A stretch of 64,000 nucleotides of DNA, from NCBI GenBank assembly GCA_036745275.1, contig DAIOGK010000006.1, positions 105,962 through 169,961 on the forward strand, written 5' to 3'. The notes under the pieces are model-generated. The model ran no database searches, was not told the DNA's origin, and saw only the letters and a list, made by a program, of their open reading frames with translations. Each line of letters begins with the position of its first letter. The stretch's first letter is position 1. This document shows, in pieces, positions 7,379-16,291 of this stretch. The position numbers and the translations under genes are program-made. Source of the DNA: JAIUNP01 sp020161975. GTDB lineage: Bacteria; Pseudomonadota; Alphaproteobacteria; Rhizobiales; Beijerinckiaceae.

Positions 7379-8815
7379 TCACGTCTCGTCCTGTCCGGTC
7401 TGCCAATCCGGCACACGCACCACGGTGACCGTGCAGGCCGCTTCGGCCACGACCTGGGTCGAGACCGAGCCGAGATAGCGCCGCTTCGCCGAATGGCCAC
7501 GTGCGCCCATGATCAGGTGATCAACGTGATTGTCGGTGGCAAAGCTGATGAGTTGCTGGGCCGGATCAACGCCTTCGAGGACGTGGAAGGTCACGCGATC
7601 TGCGGCCTGCCCCAACGGACGAGCCCAGTGCTTGAGTTCCGACAGCGATTGCAGATGCACATTCCGCCCCTCGGAATCGAGGCTGTCGTCGACGCTGAGC
7701 AGCGAAACCTTCCGCACATAGACGCAGGCCAGCCGCGACTCCGGCATCGTCGAAAGAATGCGCCCGACATGATCAAGCACAGCTTCGGCCAAGGCCTCGT
7801 GGCCGGGCGACAGGTCCACCGCCACCATGACAATCGGCGCGGTGTTGATGCCCTCTGGCGGGGCATGTTGCGTCAACGCCTTGGGCAGAGCCTTGAAGTG
7901 TTTACGCTTCCAGACCTTGAGCCAACCGGCGCGCGACATCTTCTCGGCCCGCGCCGTCAGGGCGACACGATCCGGGTGCATCAGATCGATGGCAAGATGC
8001 CGCGCGGAGGGGTAGCGCTTTGCCGGATCGGGATCGAGACACCGCAGGATGATTTCCTGAAGCCAGGGCGGCACATCCTTGTTAAGCGCGCGCGGCGGCA
8101 CAGGTTCTGCCCAGATGCGTCGCTTGAGGCCGGAGGTTGTATCGGGTGCGCCAAAGGGCTGCTCGCCCGTCACCATTTCGTAAAGGATCGCGCCCAGAGA
8201 ATAGATATCACTGCGCGGATCGGTCCGGTTCCGAAGCACCTGCTCGGGCGCGATGTAGGGCGCCGTGCCCATCGGCACACGGATTTCCTCGGAGAACAGG
8301 TCGGGCAGTTTGGCATGACGCGACAAGCCGAAATCGATGAAGACAACCTCGCCAGAGCCGTCACGGAACAGGATGTTGGCGGGCTTCAGATCGAAATGGA
8401 TGACCTGCTGGCGGTGCAGTTCCACAAGGCCGGCGGCGATGCGTGCACCGATCCGCGCCACCTCCTGCGGCGAGATGGGCAGCTTGCCGGCGACCTGTTC
8501 CAGCGTCTTGCCGTTGATCTGCTCCATGGCGATGTACGGCAATTGCGTGATGTCGCCCGCCCCGAGAAACTGGGGCACATGCTTGCCGCCAAGCATCGGC
8601 ATGATCATCTGCTCCATTTCGAAGCCGACGATGGAGCTTGCCTCGTCCCCTTCCCCCAGCATGGGGATTTTCATGACCGCGGGAATATCGACGCCGGGCT
8701 TGGTTACGCGCCAGATGACGGCCATGCCGCCCTTGTGGATCACTTCTTCCAGCCTAAACCCGTCCAAAACCGCGCCGGGGCGCAGTTCGCGCTGGCCTTT
8801 CACCTGATCCGTCAT
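7379..8815 (-). CDS. Serine/threonine protein kinase fused to a universal stress (UspA) domain
   Basis: 478 residues from ATG 8815, 16 bp after the phosphoesterase stop. Residues about 20-285 form a Hanks-type kinase: Gly-rich HKGGMAVIWR, ATP-binding Lys in AVMKI, catalytic loop VIHFDLKPANILF, metal-binding IDFGLS, APE in TAPYIAPEQ, and DIYSLGAILYEM. There is no membrane helix. Residues about 320-470 are a UspA domain ending in the nucleotide-binding pattern GARGHSAKRRYLGSVSTQV (G-x2-G-x9-G-S). The fusion suggests a cytosolic stress-responsive kinase gated by nucleotide. The metallophosphoesterase directly upstream is a natural partner. Confidence 0.9.
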   Translation of the reverse strand: MTDQVKGQRELRPGAVLDGFRLEEVIHKGGMAVIWRVTKPGVDIPAVMKIPMLGEGDEASSIVGFEMEQMIMPMLGGKHVPQFLGAGDITQLPYIAMEQINGKTLEQVAGKLPISPQEVARIGARIAAGLVELHRQQVIHFDLKPANILFRDGSGEVVFIDFGLSRHAKLPDLFSEEIRVPMGTAPYIAPEQVLRNRTDPRSDIYSLGAILYEMVTGEQPFGAPDTTSGLKRRIWAEPVPPRALNKDVPPWLQEIILRCLDPDPAKRYPSARHLAIDLMHPDRVALTARAEKMSRAGWLKVWKRKHFKALPKALTQHAPPEGINTAPIVMVAVDLSPGHEALAEAVLDHVGRILSTMPESRLACVYVRKVSLLSVDDSLDSEGRNVHLQSLSELKHWARPLGQAADRVTFHVLEGVDPAQQLISFATDNHVDHLIMGARGHSAKRRYLGSVSTQVVAEAACTVTVVRVPDWQTGQDET

Positions 8816-8831
8816 GTCCGAAGCAATCCCC

Positions 8832-9572
8832 TCACGCACCCTTGTGCAGCCGTTCGGCCAGTTTGGCCGGGAGCCCGGCGGCAAGAATCTTCCGCGCGGC
8901 GCCTTCCACATTATACGGAACGCGATGCATCGTGATCCGTCCTTGCGTGGAATCAAACACAGAATATGCGGCGGCGGGATTGCCATCTCGTGGCTGGCCG
9001 ACCGAGCCGAGCACGACGACCCAGCGGCGCGCCTTCAAAAGTGGAACCGATATTTCAGCGGGCGGCACGTATTCCTCGATCGGGCGTCCATCCACGGCGT
9101 GGAAATAGCAGGGGCGGTGCACATGGCCGCAAATGGTCACACGCCTCGTCGTGTGGCGCAGACAGGCGTTCGCCTCGATGCGGTTGGTGATGTAATGCCA
9201 GGCGAGGGGCGCGGCGGCGCTGGCATGGACAAAGAGCACTTCGCCCTCCTCCAGCGATACAGGCATGCTGCCGATGAAGGCGCGGTGGCGGTCGGACATC
9301 TGCGTCCGCGTCCATTCCATGGCCTGAAGCGCCATCGCATTCATGTCGCAATCGAGTTTGAGGACCCCCTCATCGTGGTTGCCGAGCAGGGCCACGGCGC
9401 CCTGAGAACAGAGGTCCATCACCGTATCAAGGCACCAGGCGGGATCGGCGCCATAGCCCACCACATCGCCGGTGAAGATGATCCGATCCACGGGATGGCG
9501 GGCAATATGCGCGAGGCAGGCACTGAGTGCCTCCCGGTTGCCGTGGATGTCCGACAGCAGTGCAATTCTCAT
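8832..9572 (-). CDS. Metallophosphoesterase (YfcE/diadenosine-tetraphosphatase-like)
   Basis: 246 residues from ATG 9572, preceded by GGGAGGG at good spacing; the 16-residue upstream extension lacks support. All calcineurin-like metal motifs are present: LLSDIHGN, IFTGDVVGYG, LLGNHDE, FVHASA and CGHVHRP. It probably hydrolyses a phosphomonoester or phosphodiester, including possible phosphoprotein or nucleotide substrates. It lies in one operon with the kinase-UspA gene. Confidence 0.85.
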   Translation of the reverse strand: MRIALLSDIHGNREALSACLAHIARHPVDRIIFTGDVVGYGADPAWCLDTVMDLCSQGAVALLGNHDEGVLKLDCDMNAMALQAMEWTRTQMSDRHRAFIGSMPVSLEEGEVLFVHASAAAPLAWHYITNRIEANACLRHTTRRVTICGHVHRPCYFHAVDGRPIEEYVPPAEISVPLLKARRWVVVLGSVGQPRDGNPAAAYSVFDSTQGRITMHRVPYNVEGAARKILAAGLPAKLAERLHKGA

Positions 9573-9672
9573 CGCATTCCCTCCCGTGCCAGTCTTGCTG
9601 GCCGGATTATTTGTCATCATCTAATCAGGCTAAGGTGCCCACGCCAACTTCTCCGTTCGACCAAGACCTAGC

Positions 9673-9990
9673 ATGAATCATCATTCCGCACCCCGCGCTG
9701 GTCAAGCTTTGCTGTTCGGACTTATCCTGCTTCTTGGCGTTCTCTATGCGATCCACGGGCTGTGGACCCTTTACCAGGGCGAGTACTGGGTTTCTTCACG
9801 CACAGCGCCGCCCGTTCTCGAAACCGGGACCAGGGCTTTCTGGCTCTCGCTTTCGCAATTGACGACGGGCGCGGGCATCGCAGCAGTAGCCACGACCCTG
9901 CGCAGCACAACGCCACGTCTGTGGTGGGGGTGGGCTGTCGTGTCCGGTGTCGCCACCCTCGCCGCTTACGGCGTTGCGCTCAGCCTGTGA
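9673..9990 (+). CDS. Small integral membrane protein, unknown function
   Basis: 105 residues with three predicted membrane helices (about 12-33, 55-73 and 83-103). No recognised motif. It is divergent from the phosphoesterase gene (about 100 bp between starts) and converges on the FecR-domain gene, with 21 bp between the stops. The hydrophobic periodicity and clean frame support it as real. Confidence 0.6.
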   Translation: MNHHSAPRAGQALLFGLILLLGVLYAIHGLWTLYQGEYWVSSRTAPPVLETGTRAFWLSLSQLTTGAGIAAVATTLRSTTPRLWWGWAVVSGVATLAAYGVALSL

Positions 9991-10011
9991 CAGCGGAGCG
10001 CCTGGGTGCCG

Positions 10012-12504
10012 TCAGCGCTTTCCGAGGAAGATGCCGGAGCCGACATAGTCGGGCGCGCCGCCTGTTGTGGGGCCGAACACGTTCCAGCGCCCGCCGAGTT
10101 CACCCGCCGGGCCGGCAGCCCCGGTGAAGAATGTGCCATGCGGGTAGATGCTGGCGCCGCTGGCGCTCGTACCGGCCACGTTGTTGTTGTCGAAGGAAAC
10201 GGCACTGCCCCCACCCTGCCCCGTGACCGGGACAAGGATCGCCGTACCGTTGTAATTCCGTCCGTCGAGATTGGAGATTGCGTAGGTTGCGGTGGCGGCA
10301 CCGAAATTCACCGTCGAAGCGAAATTGCCGGCGGCAACATATTCGGCACTGCCATTCTTGAAGGCCCCGATGGCATGGCCGGTATAGGTCGCTGACCCCG
10401 TGGTCGGCATTTGCGAGGCGGGTGTCGGCAGGCCAGCAATCCAGGTGCCCAGGTGAACCGTATCGCGCACGGAATCGGGCTGTCCGCTGGCATTGGTACC
10501 GCTGCGCGTAGCCGTGTAGGACCAGAAGCCCCAGCGGGTATATTCGCACTGGCAGAAGGTGACGCCCGGGAACTGGGACGCCGCGCCCACGGCCTGACTG
10601 TTGACGAACACGCCATCCTCACTGGTCGGGGCGGCTGTCTCGCTGGTCGAGCCGCTAACGCGGGAGATGGTGGACAAGGTTGCCCCGCCGTCCGTCCGCG
10701 CCGTGCGCGCACCGAAGTTGTCATAATCAACATAGGCGGAGCGGGACCGTGTGCCCGCGCCCTGATAACCGAAGGCGATGTTCGCGCCGTTGAAGTCGTC
10801 GCCGGGGCCGAAGCGGTTGCCATAACGCTCGACCTTCATATTGGCGCCGAACTGGGAATCGCCGGTCAGGTTGATGGTGACGGACCCGGAGACGGTTTCG
10901 GGCAAGATCGAGGTTGGCTGACCAGTCGTGCTCGAATGGGTGTTCCACAGGCCGGCGACCATACCGATCAGTGTCTGTTCCGGTCGATTCGATCCGAGCG
11001 TCGGCGGGGTGCTGGTCTGCTGTAGCCCGCCGGAGAAGGAATAGTTGGTGACAACAGACGGCGCGCTCACCGGATAATTCGTGTAGGTCGACGTTGCGGT
11101 TTGCAGCACACCGTTCGCCGAGTCCTTGTTATCAAAGCCGGCGGCGGTCGGAATGGTGTTGGCATCCATCGTCACGGTGCCGGGCACCAGCGACAGGCTG
11201 CTCGTCAGCCGCGAGGTGCGCGCGGTCGCATCAAGCCGGCTGAAACCGGTCAAACCACCACCTGACACACCTTCAGATTCAGGGCGGATATCCATGTTGC
11301 CGAAATAGATCGCCGAGGTCTGGCCGGCGCCCTGCCCGTTGATGACCAGCCCAGCCACCATCACACGCGAGACAGTGTTCGGCGTCCCGTTCGCTTTCGC
11401 GCCGCCCTGCCCGTAACCAAGCATGCCGGATTCCGACCAGTTTCCCTGCGGCTTGAAGCCGGTCGGGATCAACTCGCCGACCCGCTGCTGCATGTTTTCG
11501 CTCAGCGCGTAGAAACGGCGCGTCGGCAGGGCCGCCCCGGCAGTCCCCGTGCCGGAACCGCTCCCCGTGCCGGTGCCAGTGCCCGTGCCAGCACCTGAGC
11601 CAGTACCGGTACCGATGTTGCCGGAGGTATTTGTCGTTGTGGTCACCGGCGTCAGGGCGTCATTGGCGGCAACCTGCGTTCCAGCGGCGGCAATCTGCCC
11701 AACGAGCTGGAGCGGCATATCCTGCTGCATCGCGTTTGGCGGCACTGTGACACGGGCTACTTGCGCCATCGTCTGCGGCTGCTGAGGCTGCACGGAAGCC
11801 AGCGTGCTGGGGACTTTCGGCTGGCCCACCGACCGGTTCGCGCCCTGATCGGTCGGCACCTCGCGCCGGCCGCCGGTCTGGCTACCCTTGCTGGTCACGG
11901 CCCTGTTGGTGGTGTCCACCTCGGTGCGGGCCACGCGCGTCGGTGCCGCCGGCGGCCTGCCTCCCGCGATATCCATCTGGAAGCCGGGGCGTCGGAGGAT
12001 CTCTGTCCCCGTCGGCGTCTGCACTGAAATCTTGCCGAAATGATTGACGACCCGCGTACCGGCCCCACTGTGGCTTACCGTCGCCACGCCGCCGCGAACG
12101 CCCAGCGTCGTAGCCGGCGTCTTGATGGTCGCGCCACCGGTATGGCTGGTCTGGCCGCCGACAAAACGCATCACGCCTTTGGTCAGCGTCGCGGCCATGC
12201 GCCCTGTGTTGGTCTTGGGATCGTAGACGAATTCATCGATCACAAGCTGGCTGTTCGGGCCGATGTTCATGGTCGTCCGGTCGGCAAAGAGCAACTGGAC
12301 AGAACCATTGGCGGTGGTTGAAATGCGTTCGCGATAAACGACCGTGCCGCCGACGTTGATGGTGCGCGTCGCACCGCCCGGCGGCGTGCCGACCGCGTCA
12401 GGATTGACAGCGCCGACCGTGCCGATCCTTTCGGCCAGAACCGGCGATGCGGAAGCCAGCGCCGCAGCGAGGGCAAAGATGCTGGTGGACGAATGCCTGA
12501 TCAT
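10012..12504 (-). CDS. FecR-domain surface protein with TbpB-like C-terminal barrel; putative Slam cargo
   Basis: 830 residues. A type I signal peptide (ends SASPVLA) has no lipobox Cys. Residues about 40-185 are a FecR domain (INVGGTVVYRERISTTANGSVQLLF, TTLGVRGGVATV). Residues about 185-330 are Pro/Gln/Thr-rich and include a Gly-Thr/Gly-Ser repeat. The long remainder is Ser/Thr/Asn/Gly-rich and beta-like. It ends in a TbpB-type barrel with GTFFTGAAGPAGELGGRWNVF and GSGIFLGKR, the pattern of transferrin-binding-protein beta-barrel domains. The gene upstream, 11 bp away, encodes a Slam-like outer-membrane protein, whose clients carry such barrels. Inference: exported, non-lipidated client. Cargo role and ligand are not proven. 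Confidence 0.75.
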   Translation of the reverse strand: MIRHSSTSIFALAAALASASPVLAERIGTVGAVNPDAVGTPPGGATRTINVGGTVVYRERISTTANGSVQLLFADRTTMNIGPNSQLVIDEFVYDPKTNTGRMAATLTKGVMRFVGGQTSHTGGATIKTPATTLGVRGGVATVSHSGAGTRVVNHFGKISVQTPTGTEILRRPGFQMDIAGGRPPAAPTRVARTEVDTTNRAVTSKGSQTGGRREVPTDQGANRSVGQPKVPSTLASVQPQQPQTMAQVARVTVPPNAMQQDMPLQLVGQIAAAGTQVAANDALTPVTTTTNTSGNIGTGTGSGAGTGTGTGTGSGSGTGTAGAALPTRRFYALSENMQQRVGELIPTGFKPQGNWSESGMLGYGQGGAKANGTPNTVSRVMVAGLVINGQGAGQTSAIYFGNMDIRPESEGVSGGGLTGFSRLDATARTSRLTSSLSLVPGTVTMDANTIPTAAGFDNKDSANGVLQTATSTYTNYPVSAPSVVTNYSFSGGLQQTSTPPTLGSNRPEQTLIGMVAGLWNTHSSTTGQPTSILPETVSGSVTINLTGDSQFGANMKVERYGNRFGPGDDFNGANIAFGYQGAGTRSRSAYVDYDNFGARTARTDGGATLSTISRVSGSTSETAAPTSEDGVFVNSQAVGAASQFPGVTFCQCEYTRWGFWSYTATRSGTNASGQPDSVRDTVHLGTWIAGLPTPASQMPTTGSATYTGHAIGAFKNGSAEYVAAGNFASTVNFGAATATYAISNLDGRNYNGTAILVPVTGQGGGSAVSFDNNNVAGTSASGASIYPHGTFFTGAAGPAGELGGRWNVFGPTTGGAPDYVGSGIFLGKR
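11543..11616. repeat. Low-complexity Gly-Thr/Gly-Ser coding repeat
   Basis: Imperfect 6-bp tandem units (GTGCCG/GTGCCA-like on the plus strand) encode alternating Gly-Thr, Gly-Ser and Gly-Ala residues inside the FecR-domain protein. It probably forms a flexible linker between the FecR and surface regions. Slipped-strand length variation in whole codon pairs is possible. Confidence 0.7.
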
Positions 12505-12515
12505 GGCGCGTCTCC

Positions 12516-13892
12516 TCAGAACTTGACCGTGGGGCCGAAGGTGACAGAAAAATTACGGGTCGAATAGTTTGGAATGTTCGACCGAACATTGGTGTACTGA
12601 ACCAAAAGCCCGAGACCCGCATTGGGCCACAACGGCATGTCCAGCCCGGAACCGATCCGCCATTCACGATCACGGCGGCGGGTGTAGGGATCAACGATCC
12701 AGTTCGCCTCGTCGTAACGCGTCTGGGTGTAGCCGACGAACGGGTTCAGCACCCACTTGCGTGCACTCTCGACGAAGGACGGGCTGAATTCATAAATCAG
12801 CCCGGCATCAGCGGCAAAGCTGCGATAGCTGTAGTGATTGACACGGGCATCGACGCGGTTGAAGGCCAGCCGCGTGTTCCAGCGCCACTCCATGGTGATG
12901 GGCGCGGAGGCGTTCATATAGACGGTATGAACCAGGCCGCGCTGATCGGTCGCATTCGGAATTTCGCTGGAATTGCGATAGCTGCGACGGCGGATCTCGT
13001 ACCCCGGTTCGAGCAACGCGCTGGTCAACGGAATGGCAAAGCTGACGCCGCCACCGGTACTGACGAGATAGGGATTGTCGCCCAGTGTCACGCCGCCGCC
13101 CAGCACATACGGCTTGATCGACCAGCCGGGCAGTTCATCGGGCGCCAGCGCAAGGCGCGGGCCGAAACTCGCCTCGACAAGGCCGGTGTTCAGGCGCGTC
13201 ACGTCGAATTGACGTGCGTAATAGGTCGTTGCCTGCGCTTCCAGCACATCGCCCCGCTGGTTGCCGAGGTCATAGATGTACCGAAACCCAGCAAGGCCGA
13301 AGGTATTCCAGTCGGCCTTCTTCGTGTACTGGCGGGACAAGATCGCGTCATAACCAAGCGCGCGGACATTCGGAGAGTTCGGACCTGCGTTGGCATTGCT
13401 CTGGTAACGAAGACCCACCTGGCCGAAGAACATCATCTGCGTGGTTTGCAGGCGCCGCTCGATCTCCGTCAGGAAGCCGGCCACACGATTGCGCACCGCC
13501 GGCGGCACATCATCGCCAGAAATGGCTGATTCGAAATAGCTGCGCGCCATTTCATAAGAGCCGAGGCGGAAATAGAGAACGCCAAGCTCCAGCCGTACGC
13601 GCGGCAGGTTCGGACTATAGAAAATGATGCGCTCAAGCGCGCCGATCGCTGCCTCGAAATCGCCCATGCGCGTTGCAACATCGGCATAGCGGAAGCTGGC
13701 ACCGACGTTGGCAGGATCCTTCAACGTCTGTGCAAAAAGCGCATCATATTCGGCTTTCAGAGCCGGATCATCCGACAATTTGGGCTGCTGGGCCAAAGCC
13801 GGCAACGACAGCAAAATCCCGGTCAGCACAACCGCGAGGCAGGCCAGCAATGTCCATCCGCGCGCAAGGCGGCTGATATTAGTCTGCTTCAA
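12516..13892 (-). CDS. Slam-like outer-membrane protein (TPR + DUF560 barrel; type XI secretion)
   Basis: 458 residues from TTG 13892, which follows GGGAGAG and gives a canonical signal peptide (RLARGWTLLACLAVVLTG...ALA); an ATG at 13970 would add 26 unlikely residues. After the signal come about 110 residues of TPR-type helices (NVGASFRYADVATRMGDFEAAIGALERI). A beta-barrel of roughly 14 strands follows (FFGQVGLRYQSNANAG, FNRVDARVNHYSYRSF) and ends in Phe (VTFGPTVKF), the outer-membrane signature. This is the layout of Slam, which helps surface lipoproteins and hemophilin-like proteins cross the outer membrane. The adjacent FecR/TbpB-barrel protein is the likely client. Confidence 0.75.
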   Translation of the reverse strand: MKQTNISRLARGWTLLACLAVVLTGILLSLPALAQQPKLSDDPALKAEYDALFAQTLKDPANVGASFRYADVATRMGDFEAAIGALERIIFYSPNLPRVRLELGVLYFRLGSYEMARSYFESAISGDDVPPAVRNRVAGFLTEIERRLQTTQMMFFGQVGLRYQSNANAGPNSPNVRALGYDAILSRQYTKKADWNTFGLAGFRYIYDLGNQRGDVLEAQATTYYARQFDVTRLNTGLVEASFGPRLALAPDELPGWSIKPYVLGGGVTLGDNPYLVSTGGGVSFAIPLTSALLEPGYEIRRRSYRNSSEIPNATDQRGLVHTVYMNASAPITMEWRWNTRLAFNRVDARVNHYSYRSFAADAGLIYEFSPSFVESARKWVLNPFVGYTQTRYDEANWIVDPYTRRRDREWRIGSGLDMPLWPNAGLGLLVQYTNVRSNIPNYSTRNFSVTFGPTVKF

Positions 13893-14092
13893 CGTCCGCT
13901 CTCCCGCGGAGGAACCACATCCGCATTGCGAATCCGCGATCAATTCGACGCGAACTCGCACAAATCCCAATTAACGCAAATCACCGATGCCAACATATTA
14001 ACGGAATATTCATAAGTTCGCCGACCGTGCAACGGATTACCGAGCCGGGCCCTTGCGACAACCTTCGAGTGTGGTCAACGCGACACAAGCGG

Positions 14093-14923
14093 TCAGCGGA
14101 TCATGCTCCAGAGGAAACGGGCCGCTGTCAGGACCAGGAACAGCCCGAACGCGATTTCCAGCCGACGCTTCGGAGTGCGATGGGCAAGGCGGGCGCCATA
14201 AGGGGCGAGCGCGGTCGATGTGGGAGCAACCAGCAGAAAGCCGAGCAGCGAGACATACCCCAGCGACAGCGGCGGCAGCAAAGCAAGCTTGCTCCAGCCC
14301 GCCGCGACATAACCCAGGGCGCCGGGGATCGAAATGAGAACCCCGAGCCCCGCCGAGGTCGCAACCGCACTGTGCATCGCAACGCCGTGCATCGTCAGGA
14401 ACATGTTGGAGATCACGCCGCCGCCGATGCCCATCAGCGAGGAGGCCAGGCCGATGACGAGCCCGAACAGGCCCAGCCCGGCCTTGCCCGGCAGTTGCTC
14501 GCCAAACCGCCAGTTATCGCGCCCGGCCAGGAGCTTTACAGCGTTGATGCTCGCAACCACGACGAACACCAGCTTCAGCACATAATCAGGTGCATAGGCT
14601 GCCACCAGCGAACCGCCGAGCACACCGGTCACAACCGGCAGCGCCCAGACCTTCAGCACATCCATCAGCACCTTGCCCTTAGCCATATGGGTGCGGAAGG
14701 AGGAAATCGAGGTGGGGATGATGATGGCCAGCGAGGTGCCGACGCAGAGGTGCATCCTGACCGAATCCGGCACGCCGACCATGCCGAAAATCTGATAAAG
14801 CACTGGCACGATGACCGCGCCGCCGCCGACGCCGAACAGCCCCGCCAGCAGGCCGGTGATGATGCCCGCGCCCAGAAGCGCGACACCGAGAAACACAAGA
14901 TCCTGTAGCGGCAAGCCGAACAT
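14093..14923 (-). CDS. TauE/SafE-family sulfite/organosulfonate exporter
   Basis: 276 residues from ATG 14923 (GGAGAGG upstream). About eight membrane helices in two homologous halves carry the family motifs GLLAGLFGVGGGAVIVPVLY and GLASSLMGIGGGVISNMFL. Members move sulfite, sulfoacetate or similar small anions across the inner membrane; the substrate is not set by the sequence. The gene is divergent from the MFS transporter. Confidence 0.9.
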   Translation of the reverse strand: MFGLPLQDLVFLGVALLGAGIITGLLAGLFGVGGGAVIVPVLYQIFGMVGVPDSVRMHLCVGTSLAIIIPTSISSFRTHMAKGKVLMDVLKVWALPVVTGVLGGSLVAAYAPDYVLKLVFVVVASINAVKLLAGRDNWRFGEQLPGKAGLGLFGLVIGLASSLMGIGGGVISNMFLTMHGVAMHSAVATSAGLGVLISIPGALGYVAAGWSKLALLPPLSLGYVSLLGFLLVAPTSTALAPYGARLAHRTPKRRLEIAFGLFLVLTAARFLWSMIR

Positions 14924-15004
14924 GGTGAAATGACCTCTCCAGCGGGCTTGACGGCGAGGCCTCGTCGCCCGCATTCCTTATTGCTCTAATCGAGGCATCC
15001 TGAA

Positions 15005-16237
15005 ATGCAAGCCGACCCGGCGGTTCGGGCCGCCCCCCTTGATCGCAAGGTCAGGATAATCATCGCCGGCCTCGGCGTCACCCAGATCATCGGCTGGGGG
15101 TCGACCTACTATCTCCTGACCATTCTCGGTTCGCCGATGAGCGCGGCGCTGGATCTGCCACCGGCGCTTGTTTCGGGCGGCATGTCGCTGTTACTCGTAC
15201 TCGGCGGGCTGACCGGCCCCTTCGCCGGGCGATTCATGGACCGGCGCGGGGCTCGCCCGGGAATGGCCGCGGGCAGCATCATCGCCGCAGCCGGATTGGC
15301 GCTGCTGTCGCAGGCCGTCGGCCCGGTCAGTTATATCGTCGCCTGGTTCGTGATCGGTCTTTCCGCCTCGCTCATTCTCTACCCTGCTGCCTTCACCGCG
15401 CTGACGCAGGCAGCGCCGCAGAATGCCCGCAGGGCCATCACGCTGCTGACCCTGCCGGGGGGGCTGGCCTCGACGGTATTCTGGCCGCTGACCAGTCATC
15501 TCATGCCCCTCTTCGACTGGCGCGAGATCTGCCTCATCTACGCCGGGCTGAACCTTTGCGTCTGCCTGCCGATCCACCTTCTGCTGCTGCCGACGCGCGC
15601 AGGGGGCCTGCCGAGCACTGCGACCCAGGCCAGTGCGGACAGCGAGGGGCTGCCCCCTGCCGCCCAACGCCGCGCCTTCGTGCTTTTTGCCGCGATGCTG
15701 GCGCTCAACGCCCTGCTCGTCACCGGAATGCTGAACCAGATCATGGTACTGCTGACCGGGCTCGGGCAGCCGGCCGAACAGGCGGTGCTGTTCGCCATGA
15801 TCTTCGGTATTTCCCAACTGTCCGCCCGGATGGTGGATATTCTGGCTGCGCATCGCACCGACGCACTCAGAACCGGCGTGGCGGTCATGACCGGCTTCTG
15901 CCTTGCTCTTGCGGGGCTGCTTGTGGCCGGCGCATCTCCGGTGGCGGGGCTGCTGTTTGCCGTGCTGTTCGGCGCCTCGAATGGTATCCTCACGATCATT
16001 CGCGGCACCTTGGTGCTGCAACTTTTCGGCATCACAGGCTATGGCGAGAAGCTCGGTACAATCACGGTGGCTCAAGGTATCGCCGGAGCAAGCGGGCCGG
16101 TGCTGATTGCCCTGTTTCTCGAAACGTTCGGGCCGGGGACAACGGTGACGGCCTGCATGGGCATCGCCGTGCTGGGGCTTCTCGCAATGCTGGCACTTTA
16201 TCGCCATGTTATGGCCAGCCGGAGAATGGTTTCGTAA
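15005..16237 (+). CDS. MFS transporter
   Basis: 410 residues, 12 membrane helices. Helix 1 contains LGVTQIIGWGSTYYLLTIL, and the loop between helices 2 and 3 has the MFS motif GRFMDRRGARPGM. A polar central loop lies near residues 198-220. The overall pattern fits alphaproteobacterial MFS proteins of the OFA/NarK-like range; the substrate is unknown. It is divergent from the TauE gene and 54 bp upstream of pepN, possibly co-transcribed with it. Confidence 0.85.
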   Translation: MQADPAVRAAPLDRKVRIIIAGLGVTQIIGWGSTYYLLTILGSPMSAALDLPPALVSGGMSLLLVLGGLTGPFAGRFMDRRGARPGMAAGSIIAAAGLALLSQAVGPVSYIVAWFVIGLSASLILYPAAFTALTQAAPQNARRAITLLTLPGGLASTVFWPLTSHLMPLFDWREICLIYAGLNLCVCLPIHLLLLPTRAGGLPSTATQASADSEGLPPAAQRRAFVLFAAMLALNALLVTGMLNQIMVLLTGLGQPAEQAVLFAMIFGISQLSARMVDILAAHRTDALRTGVAVMTGFCLALAGLLVAGASPVAGLLFAVLFGASNGILTIIRGTLVLQLFGITGYGEKLGTITVAQGIAGASGPVLIALFLETFGPGTTVTACMGIAVLGLLAMLALYRHVMASRRMVS

Positions 16238-16291
16238 ACAAAACAAACTGTTCTAGCGTCTGATTCGATCTGATCTGCCGACGAGGCCCCC

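Noticed and set aside
7304..8935. Open frame of 543 codons on the plus strand opposite the kinase-UspA gene
   Set aside because: It is the antisense of a gene with complete kinase and UspA motifs; its product is His/Arg-rich without domains, as GC-rich shadow frames usually are.
11543..11616. CRISPR-like repeat array
   Set aside because: The repeats are 6-bp coding units in frame with a protein, without spacers.
12580..12592. GTTC-N4-GAAC palindrome as a LexA-type site
   Set aside because: It lies inside the coding end of the Slam-like gene, far from any start, and lacks the N7 direct repeat.
15191..16246. 351-codon minus-strand frame opposite the MFS transporter
   Set aside because: Rich in His, Gln and Arg and antisense to a clean 12-helix transporter.
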